11,194 nucleotides of DNA, taken from positions 1 to 11,194 of the forward strand of contig CAYOET010000147.1 of the NCBI GenBank assembly GCA_964402985.1, read 5' to 3'. This document shows, in pieces, positions 5,559-11,194 of this stretch. Made by a program: the position numbers and the translations under genes. The notes under the pieces are model-generated. The model was not told where the DNA came from. It saw only the letters and a list, made by a program, of their open reading frames with translations, and made no database searches. The stretch is from JADYYB01 sp964402985 (GTDB lineage: Bacteria; Pseudomonadota; Alphaproteobacteria; Rhizobiales; Kaistiaceae). The number at the start of each line of letters is the position of its first letter. Within the stretch, counting starts at the first letter, position 1.

Positions 5559-5997
5559 ACGGCGTCGGCGCGAGGCCGCCGCCGCCCAAGGGAGCCGGCG
5601 ACAGATCGGCCGGGGCCCCGCCCGGCGCGGGAGCTGCGCCGACAACGCTGGTCCGCATGGTCTGCAGGAGGTCGAGCGTCGCTTCGCCGTTGGCGGTGAG
5701 GCCGGCGTTCTGCTGGTAGGCCATGAGCGCGGCGTGCGTCGCCGGGCCGAAGATGCCATCGGCGGCTCCGGGGTCGAAGCCAGCCTGGGCGAGCAGCGTC
5801 TGCAACTCGGTGACCTCGGACGTGCTGAGCGTCGTCTGGAAGGTCGGGGCCGCCGGGGCAGCGGGGGCGGCCATCGGGTCGGCGGCGGCCGGCGCGGGGA
5901 CCGGATCGCCCGCGCCCATCTGCGCGAACGCGGGGAGCGGCGCGGCGAGCGCCATGGCAAACACAGCGAGGGCTGCTCTCGTTGGGTTGAGCTTCAT
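5557..5997 (-). CDS. Exported protein with a peptidoglycan-binding (PG_binding_1) domain
   Basis: A 146-residue protein with a clear Sec signal peptide (cleavage likely AFA|QM after residue 25). A Pro/Ala-rich spacer (about 27-55) is followed by a single peptidoglycan-binding domain (about 60-115). The domain contains VTELQTLLAQAGFDPGAADG, then IFGPATHAALMAYQQNAGL, the typical L..LG.-.DG.FGP.T..A...FQ...GL pattern. A Gly/Pro/Ala-rich tail ends the protein. There is no catalytic domain, so it should act by binding the cell wall in the periplasm, perhaps as an adaptor. The ATG follows GGAG closely (GGAGAAAATAATG). It stands alone, with an EcfG-like promoter in front and hairpins behind, so envelope stress control is plausible. 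Confidence 0.85.
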   Translation of the reverse strand: MKLNPTRAALAVFAMALAAPLPAFAQMGAGDPVPAPAAADPMAAPAAPAAPTFQTTLSTSEVTELQTLLAQAGFDPGAADGIFGPATHAALMAYQQNAGLTANGEATLDLLQTMRTSVVGAAPAPGGAPADLSPAPLGGGGLAPTP

Positions 5998-6045
5998 TAT
6001 TTTCTCCAGTTGTGTTGGAGCCCCCGCGAAGAACCCCCTTTCGGT

Positions 6046-6070
6046 AACCGGTCAGCCGGGACTTCGTTCC
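6046..6070 (-). promoter_or_regulatory. EcfG-like promoter of the peptidoglycan-binding protein gene
   Basis: On the - strand GGAAC (6070-6066) is followed after 16 bases by GGTT (6049-6046). This fits the EcfG pattern GGAAC-N16/17-CGTT except for the first base of the -10 element. Transcription would start about 40 bases upstream of the ATG at 5997. The sequence match is direct; sigma-factor use is inferred. Confidence 0.45.
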
Positions 6071-6180
6071 GATCCGACTGGCGCATATTTTGGCGCCGCG
6101 GGCTCGGGACGAAATGATCCGATCGCTGCCGGCGAATCCGGAAGCGTTGAACCGATCGTCAGGGGGAAATGAGACGAGAA

Positions 6181-6201
6181 GGCGTCAGCGTGAGCGACGC
6201 C
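6181..6201 (-). terminator. Possible terminator hairpin downstream of the glucan phosphorylase gene
   Basis: GGCGTC and GACGCC form a 6-base stem around a 9-base loop. On the - strand it is followed by TTCTCGTCTCATTT, a broken T-rich tail. It is about 95 bases past the glgP stop. A second hairpin without a T-tract (GTCATC-GCCGG-GATGAC, 6282-6266) lies 12 bases past the same stop. The rest of the gap 5998-6294 holds the EcfG-like promoter and no convincing gene. Confidence 0.35.
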
Positions 6202-6294
6202 GCGTGCGGAGCTGGCACGCCAATGCCTGTCAGCCTCTCTTGCGATGTGCGCCTGAACCGCAACCGTCATCCCGGCGATGACTGCTCGAACGCG

Positions 6295-7980
6295 CTACCG
6301 GAAATACGCCTCGGTCGCGTAGCGGCGCATCATGCGCTGGGTGTTGAAGTAGGGCGTGATCTTGGCGATCGCCTGCTTCATCATCCAGATCCATTTCGGC
6401 CGGTCGTCGTAGTAGAGCGGGAGCACCGTCTCCTCGAGGAGGCTGTATAGCGCGTGCGCGTGGCTGTCGCCGTGCGCCGGGTCGCCGATGCTCCAGCCGG
6501 TCGCGCCTTCGAGGTAGCCCTCCTCCCACCAGCCGTCGAGCGTGGAGAGGTTGAGGACGCCGTTGAGTGCCGCCTTCATGCCGCTGGTGCCGGAGGCTTC
6601 GAGCGGCGGTAGCGGCGTGTTGAGCCAGATGTCGACGCCGGGAACGAGCGTCTTGGCCATCGCCATGTCGTAGCCGGGCAGGAAGGCCATGCGGATGTCG
6701 GCCTTGAGGGACTCGATCTTGGCGTGGATGTCGCGGATCGTCTCCTTGCCGGTGTTGTCGCGCGGGTGCGCCTTGCCGGCCATGACCAGCTGGAAGGGCC
6801 TGCCCTTGTTGATCGCCACCAGGCGGTCGAGGTCCTGGAAGAGAAGCGCCGGCCGCTTGTAGCCGGTCATGCGCCGGGCGAAGCCGATCGTGGCCACTTC
6901 GGGGTCGAAGCGGACGCCGGTGCGCTCGGCGACGAGCTCGATGAGCTCGCCCTTGGCCTGCATGTGGGCGCCCCACACGTGGTCGTCGCGGAGGAGTTGG
7001 TCGGCGTTGACGAGGAGCTCGGGCTCGTGGCCCCAGTGGGTCGTCACCGACTGGAACAGCCGCGCGAAGGACGGGTGCGCCCAGGTCGGCACGTGCACGC
7101 CGTTGGTGACGGCGCTGATCTCGTAGCCGGGGAACATCCGCTTGGTGGTCTCGGCGTGGCGGCGGGCGACGCCGTTGACGTAGCCCGACACGTTCATGGC
7201 GAGCTTGGTCATGTTGAGACCGTCATGGCCGGCGATCTCGCGGAGCTGCCCGATGTCGACCGAATCCCCGAAGAGGTGGGAGACGAGGCCGTAATCGAAC
7301 TTGTCGTGCCCGGCCTCGACCGGGGTGTGGGTGGTGAACACGCAGCGCTCGCGCACGCGGTCGAGATCGAAGCTCTGCTGGCCGTTGCGGTTGCTGCGCT
7401 GGAGGCGCGCGATCAGCGGCAGGCCGAGGAGCGCGGCGTGGCCCTCGTTGAGGTGGTAGACCGAGATGCCGAAGCCGAGCGCCTCGAGGATGCGCATCCC
7501 GCCGATGCCGAGGACGATCTCCTGCTTGAGGCGGTAGGCCGAGTCGCCGCCGTAGAGCATGTCGGTGATGGTGCGGTCGCCAGCGTCGTTCTGGTCGATA
7601 TTGGTGTCGAGGAGGATGACCGGGATGCGCCCGCCGAGCGGGCTCTGGAGGACGTGGAGCCAAGGGCGAATCCACACCGGCCGGCCTTCGATGCGCACCG
7701 CCACCATGGCATCGAGCGGGGTCGCCCAGTCCGACGGGTCCCACGGATCGGGGGCGTCGACCTGCCAGCCGGTGGGGTCAATGGTCTGCTTGAGGTAGCC
7801 GCCGCGCATGACGAGGGTGACGAACACCACCGGCAGCTGGAGGTCGGCCGCCGAGCGCGCGGTGTCGCCGGCGAGGATGCCGAGGCCGCCGCTATAGGTG
7901 TGCATCTCCGGCCGGATCGCGATCTCCATCGAGAGATACGCGACCTTGGTGCGGGTCAGCATCGAATTGATCAAAGCCAT
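6295..7980 (-). CDS. glgP: Alpha-glucan (glycogen) phosphorylase, short form
   Basis: A 561-residue cytoplasmic enzyme of the GT35 phosphorylase family, which releases glucose-1-phosphate from alpha-1,4-glucan using phosphate and PLP. Features seen: the N-terminal glucan-phosphorylase pattern VAYLSMEIAIRPEMHTYSGG (13-32); NEGHAALL (178-185); THTPVEAGHD (217-226); the phosphate-site stretch ARRMTGYKR (368-376, Arg370 and Lys375 aligning with the phosphate-contacting Arg and Lys of classical phosphorylases); and the PLP site EASGTSGMKAALNG (461-474), with Lys469 as the Schiff-base lysine. The SGTSGMK form rather than SGTGNMK places it in the distinct short alpha-glucan phosphorylase branch. It lacks the N-terminal extension (DUF3417) of longer relatives. 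The ATG at 7980 has AGGA about 8 bases upstream. It lies 103 bases behind pyruvate carboxylase on the same strand, with a terminator-like hairpin between. Confidence 0.92.
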   Translation of the reverse strand: MALINSMLTRTKVAYLSMEIAIRPEMHTYSGGLGILAGDTARSAADLQLPVVFVTLVMRGGYLKQTIDPTGWQVDAPDPWDPSDWATPLDAMVAVRIEGRPVWIRPWLHVLQSPLGGRIPVILLDTNIDQNDAGDRTITDMLYGGDSAYRLKQEIVLGIGGMRILEALGFGISVYHLNEGHAALLGLPLIARLQRSNRNGQQSFDLDRVRERCVFTTHTPVEAGHDKFDYGLVSHLFGDSVDIGQLREIAGHDGLNMTKLAMNVSGYVNGVARRHAETTKRMFPGYEISAVTNGVHVPTWAHPSFARLFQSVTTHWGHEPELLVNADQLLRDDHVWGAHMQAKGELIELVAERTGVRFDPEVATIGFARRMTGYKRPALLFQDLDRLVAINKGRPFQLVMAGKAHPRDNTGKETIRDIHAKIESLKADIRMAFLPGYDMAMAKTLVPGVDIWLNTPLPPLEASGTSGMKAALNGVLNLSTLDGWWEEGYLEGATGWSIGDPAHGDSHAHALYSLLEETVLPLYYDDRPKWIWMMKQAIAKITPYFNTQRMMRRYATEAYFR

Positions 7981-7998
7981 TCGGAATTCCTAAGCCCC

Positions 7999-8018
7999 AA
8001 AAAGTGAGCCAGCGGCTC
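7999..8018 (-). terminator. Rho-independent terminator between pyruvate carboxylase and glgP
   Basis: On the - strand GAGCC-GCT-GGCTC (8018-8006) is followed by AC and then TTTTT (8003-7999). This is the best-formed intrinsic terminator in the window. It lies about 65 bases after the pyc stop and only 18 bases before the glgP ATG, so it could also serve as a leader attenuator for glgP. Confidence 0.5.
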
Positions 8019-8055
8019 GAAGTAGCGGACGGATCAGCAAAATTCGACGCAAGAA

Positions 8056-8068
8056 CCGTGCCGCACGG
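8056..8068 (-). terminator. Small hairpin just downstream of pyruvate carboxylase
   Basis: CCGTG-CGG-CACGG forms a 5-base stem 15 bases past the pyc stop. A TTTT follows only after a further 12 bases, so it is a poor terminator by itself. It may stabilise the mRNA end or assist the hairpin at 8006-8018. Confidence 0.2.
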
Positions 8069-8083
8069 CTCGAGCTTGGCGGG

Positions 8084-11000
8084 TCACGCGGGGGGCTTGA
8101 GGACGATGACGAGGTCCTTGGCGTCGACCGCGCTGCCGGGCGGGACGAGCACCTCCTCGACGGTGGCGTCGAGCGCGGCGTGGAGCGAGGTCTCCATCTT
8201 CATCGCCTCGATGGTGAAGAGGATATCGCCGGCCTTGACCTTCTGGCCCTTGGCGACCGCAACCGTGGCGACCACGCCCGGCATCGGCGCGCCGACATGG
8301 TTCTCGTTGCCCTCCTCCGCCTTGCGGCGGACCGCGACCTTGGCGGCCGCCGAGCGGTTGGGCACCTGGACGATGCGCGGCTGGCCGTTGAGCTCGAAGA
8401 AGACACGGACGCGTCCCTGCTCGTCGGTGTCGCCGAGCGCCTGGAGGCGGATGATGAGGCCCTTGCCCTGCTCGATGTCGACGGTGATCTCCTCGCCCGC
8501 CTGCATGCCGTAGAAATAGATCGGCGTCGGCAGGATCGAGACCGGACCGTAAGTGCGGCTCGCCGTCGCGAAATCGGTGAAGACGCGCGGATACATGAGA
8601 TAGGAGGCGAGCTCGTACTCGTTGATCGAACGGCCGGCGGCCTTTTCGGCCTTGGCCTTCTCCTCGTCGAGATCGGCCGCCGCAAGGAGCGAGCCCGGCC
8701 GCACGGTGATCGGCTTGTCGCCCTTGAGGGCCTTCTTCTGGAGTTCCTCCGGCCACCCGCCGGGCGGCTGGCCGAGATCGCCGTGCAGCATCTCGACCAC
8801 CGACTGAGGGAAGGCGATCTCGCGGCTCGGGCTGACCACGTCCTTAGGCGTGAGGTCCTGCGAGACCATGACCAGCGCCATGTCGCCGACGACCTTGGAC
8901 GACGGGGTAACCTTGACGATGTCGCCGAAGAGATCGTTCGCGGCGCGATAGGCCTTGGCGACCTCGTGCCAGCGCGAGGAGAGGCCGAGCGCCCGCGCCT
9001 GCTCCTTGAGGTTGGTGAACTGGCCGCCCGGCATCTCGTGGAGATAGACCTCGGACGCGCCGGGCTTGAGGTCGCTTTCGAAGCCGAAATACTGCGCGCG
9101 CACCGCTTCCCAGTAGAAACTGATCTGGCGGATCGCCTCGGGGTCGAGGCCGGTGTCGCGCTCGGTCCCGCGGAGGGCCTCGACCAGCGAGCCGAGCGAG
9201 GGCTGCGAGGTCGCGCCCGACATCGCGTCGATCGCCGCGTCGAAGGCGTCGACGCCGGAGTCGACCGCCGCCAGCACGCTCGCCGCCGAGACGCCGGAGG
9301 TATCGTGGGTGTGGAAATGGATCGGGAGGCCGATCTCTTCCTTCAGCGCCTTGAAGAGGACGCGCGAGGCGGCCGGCTTGAGGAGGCCGGCCATGTCCTT
9401 GATGCCAAGGATGTGGACCCCGGTTCGCTCGATCTCCTTGGCGAGGTCGACGTAATAACGCAGCGAGTACTTCGCGCGCTTGGGGTCGAGGATGTCGCCA
9501 GTGTAGCAGATCGCGCCTTCCGCGAGCTTGCCGGATTCGAGGACCGCGTCGATCGAGACGCGCATGTTCTCGACCCAGTTGAGGCAGTCGAAGATGCGGA
9601 AAAGGTCCATGCCCGCGTCGGCGGCCTGCGCGACGAAATAGCGGACGACGTTGTCGGGATAGTTGGTGTAGCCGACGCCGTTGGCGCCGCGCAGCAGCAT
9701 CTGCAGGAGGATATTCGGCGCGCGCTCTCTAAGCGCGGCGAGCCGCTGCCAGGGGTCCTCGGTGAGGAAGCGCATCGCGACGTCGAACGTCGCCCCGCCC
9801 CATGCTTCGAGCGAGAGGAGCTGTGGCAGGCCGGCGGCATAGGCGTCAGCGATGGCGACGATGTCGAAGCTGCGGACGCGGGTGGCGAGGAGCGACTGGT
9901 GGGCGTCGCGCATCGTCGTGTCGGTGACCAGCGCGCGCTTCTGCTTCAGCATCCACTCGGCGAACTTCTTCGGGCCGAGGCGGTCGAAGAGCTGCTTGGT
10001 GCCCTCCTGAGGGAGGCCTTCGAAATGGGGCGGCACCGGTGCGCGGGCATCGGCCGGCGGACGCGGACGGCCGCGCGCCTCGGGGTGGCCGTTGACCGAT
10101 ACGTCGGCGATGTAGGTAAGGAGCTTGGTCGCGCGGTCGCGGCGCTTGGGAAAATGGAAGAGCTCCGGCGACTCGTCGATGAAGCGCGTGGTGACGTCGT
10201 TGCCGAGGAAGCGCGGGTGGCTCAGCACCGCCTCGAGGAACGGCAGGTTGGTCGCGACGCCGCGGATGCGGTACTCGCGAAGCGCCCGGTTCATGCGGGC
10301 GATGACTTCTTCCTCGGTCGGCGCCCAGGCGGTGATCTTCTCGAGAAGCGGATCGTAGAAGCGGGTGACCACCGCGCCCGAATAGGCGGTGCCGCCGTCG
10401 ACGCGGATGCCGAAGCCGAACGCGCCGCGATAGGCGGTGATGCGCCCGTAGTCCGGGATGAAATTGTTCTCGGGGTTCTCGGTCGTGATGCGGCACTGCA
10501 TGGCGTGGCCACGCAGCTTGATCTCGGACTGGACCGGGATGCCGGTCTCCTCGGTGTGCCCGAGCCGGCCGCCGTCGGCGACGTGGATCTGCGCCTTCAC
10601 GATGTCGAGCCCGGTCACCACCTCGGTGACGGTGTGCTCGACCTGGATGCGCGGGTTGACCTCGATGAAATAGAACTCGCCGCTATCGGCGTCGACGAGG
10701 AACTCGACCGTGCCGGCGCCGACATAGTTGGTCGCCTTGCCGATGCGAAGCGCGGCGTCGCACAGCGCCTGCCGCGTCTTCTCGGGTAGATACGCGGCCG
10801 GCGCGCGCTCGATCACCTTCTGGTGGCGGCGCTGCACCGAGCAGTCACGCTCGAAGAGGTGGACGAGGTTGCCGTGGGTGTCGCCGAGGATCTGGACCTC
10901 GACGTGACGCGCCCGGCGCACCAGCTTCTCGAGGAACACCTCGTCCTTGCCGAAGGCGGCCTTGGCCTCGCGCTTGGCCGAGCGGACGGCCTCGACGATC

Positions 11001-11194
11001 TGACCCTCGTTCTCGATCGGACGCATGCCGCGGCCGCCGCCGCCCCATGAGGCCTTGAGCATCAGCGGGTAGCCAACCTTGGCGGCGAGCTTCCTGATCT
11101 CGTCGTCGTCGTCGGGAAGCGGGTCGGTCGCCGGTACGACCGGTACCTTGGCCTCCTCGGCGATATGGCGTGCCGAAACCTTGTCGCCCAGCCG
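8084..11194 (-). CDS. pyc: Pyruvate carboxylase, N-terminus beyond the window
   Basis: The frame is open from the window edge, showing 1036 residues; about 115-120 N-terminal residues are missing compared with single-chain pyruvate carboxylases of about 1150. It carboxylates pyruvate to oxaloacetate with ATP, bicarbonate and biotin. In order: the rest of the biotin carboxylase domain, with LGDKVSARHIAEEA at the left edge, the ATP loop KASWGGGGRGM (47-57) and EVNPRIQVEHTVTE; the carboxyltransferase domain from about residue 425 (DTTMRDAHQSLLATR), with the carbamylated lysine in GIKDMAGL (Lys599 as seen) and the metal histidines in HFHTHD; and the C-terminal biotin carrier domain with EAMKMET, biotinyl-Lys999 (codon 8200-8198). 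All catalytic motifs are intact. This is an anaplerotic and gluconeogenic entry point. glgP follows 103 bases downstream. Confidence 0.96.
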   Translation of the reverse strand, partial: RLGDKVSARHIAEEAKVPVVPATDPLPDDDDEIRKLAAKVGYPLMLKASWGGGGRGMRPIENEGQIVEAVRSAKREAKAAFGKDEVFLEKLVRRARHVEVQILGDTHGNLVHLFERDCSVQRRHQKVIERAPAAYLPEKTRQALCDAALRIGKATNYVGAGTVEFLVDADSGEFYFIEVNPRIQVEHTVTEVVTGLDIVKAQIHVADGGRLGHTEETGIPVQSEIKLRGHAMQCRITTENPENNFIPDYGRITAYRGAFGFGIRVDGGTAYSGAVVTRFYDPLLEKITAWAPTEEEVIARMNRALREYRIRGVATNLPFLEAVLSHPRFLGNDVTTRFIDESPELFHFPKRRDRATKLLTYIADVSVNGHPEARGRPRPPADARAPVPPHFEGLPQEGTKQLFDRLGPKKFAEWMLKQKRALVTDTTMRDAHQSLLATRVRSFDIVAIADAYAAGLPQLLSLEAWGGATFDVAMRFLTEDPWQRLAALRERAPNILLQMLLRGANGVGYTNYPDNVVRYFVAQAADAGMDLFRIFDCLNWVENMRVSIDAVLESGKLAEGAICYTGDILDPKRAKYSLRYYVDLAKEIERTGVHILGIKDMAGLLKPAASRVLFKALKEEIGLPIHFHTHDTSGVSAASVLAAVDSGVDAFDAAIDAMSGATSQPSLGSLVEALRGTERDTGLDPEAIRQISFYWEAVRAQYFGFESDLKPGASEVYLHEMPGGQFTNLKEQARALGLSSRWHEVAKAYRAANDLFGDIVKVTPSSKVVGDMALVMVSQDLTPKDVVSPSREIAFPQSVVEMLHGDLGQPPGGWPEELQKKALKGDKPITVRPGSLLAAADLDEEKAKAEKAAGRSINEYELASYLMYPRVFTDFATASRTYGPVSILPTPIYFYGMQAGEEITVDIEQGKGLIIRLQALGDTDEQGRVRVFFELNGQPRIVQVPNRSAAAKVAVRRKAEEGNENHVGAPMPGVVATVAVAKGQKVKAGDILFTIEAMKMETSLHAALDATVEEVLVPPGSAVDAKDLVIVLKPPA

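Noticed and set aside
6052..6270. 72-codon open frame on the - strand between glgP and the peptidoglycan-binding gene
   Set aside because: It has no family resemblance or convincing ribosome site, and it overlaps the EcfG-like promoter and the candidate glgP terminator hairpins.
6724..8007. 427-codon open frame on the + strand opposite glgP
   Set aside because: Antisense shadow of the phosphorylase; no motif.
8180..10789. 869-codon open frame on the + strand opposite pyruvate carboxylase
   Set aside because: It is fully antisense to a well-supported enzyme, its composition is the Arg/Asp/Glu/Val-rich pattern expected from reading high-GC codons backwards, and it shows no motif.
1..11194. 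CRISPR array, tRNA or rRNA gene, integrase, transposase or known anti-phage system
   Set aside because: None of the expected repeats, folds or protein motifs was seen on either strand.

Overview
The window is high-GC DNA with alphaproteobacterial, probably Hyphomicrobiales (Rhizobiales), character. The support is strong G/C preference at third codon positions, GGAG-type ribosome binding sites, two sequences matching the alphaproteobacterial EcfG general-stress promoter, an EttA and a single-chain pyruvate carboxylase of alphaproteobacterial type, and a CCTCCCCCT/AGGGGGAGG palindromic intergenic repeat of a kind common in this group. No rRNA, tRNA, CRISPR array, transposase or phage gene was seen.

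Layout. Bases 1-571 (+) hold the 3' part of an integral membrane protein gene that enters from the left. It meets a small zinc-ribbon gene (845-561, -) tail to tail. Divergent from that is a ribbon-helix-helix regulator (1025-1309, +) with a near-perfect EcfG promoter. Next comes a two-gene + strand unit: a secreted three-repeat beta-trefoil (ricin-B-like) protein (1622-2218) and a single-pass membrane protein with a PQAAQ-repeat tail inside and a cysteine-bearing domain outside (2267-2845). From 2842 to the right end all genes are on the - strand. In transcription order they are pyruvate carboxylase (5' end outside the window), a short alpha-glucan phosphorylase, an exported peptidoglycan-binding-domain protein, the ABC-F translation factor EttA, a HigA-type antitoxin without a toxin, and a DUF1801 protein.

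Functionally the right half is central metabolism plus housekeeping: anaplerotic oxaloacetate synthesis, glycogen breakdown and translational control under energy limitation. The left half is accessory or envelope-related: small regulators, a lectin-like secreted protein and its membrane-bound neighbour. Stress-type promoters in front of the RHH gene and the peptidoglycan-binding gene suggest that parts of the region respond to general stress.

I do not see convincing evidence of a wholly new multi-gene system. The least explained pieces are the beta-trefoil/anchored-protein pair, the toxin-less HigA coupled to DUF1801, and the EcfG promoter driving a small RHH regulator. Promoters and terminators were called by eye, and family names rest on recognised motifs, not on searches.
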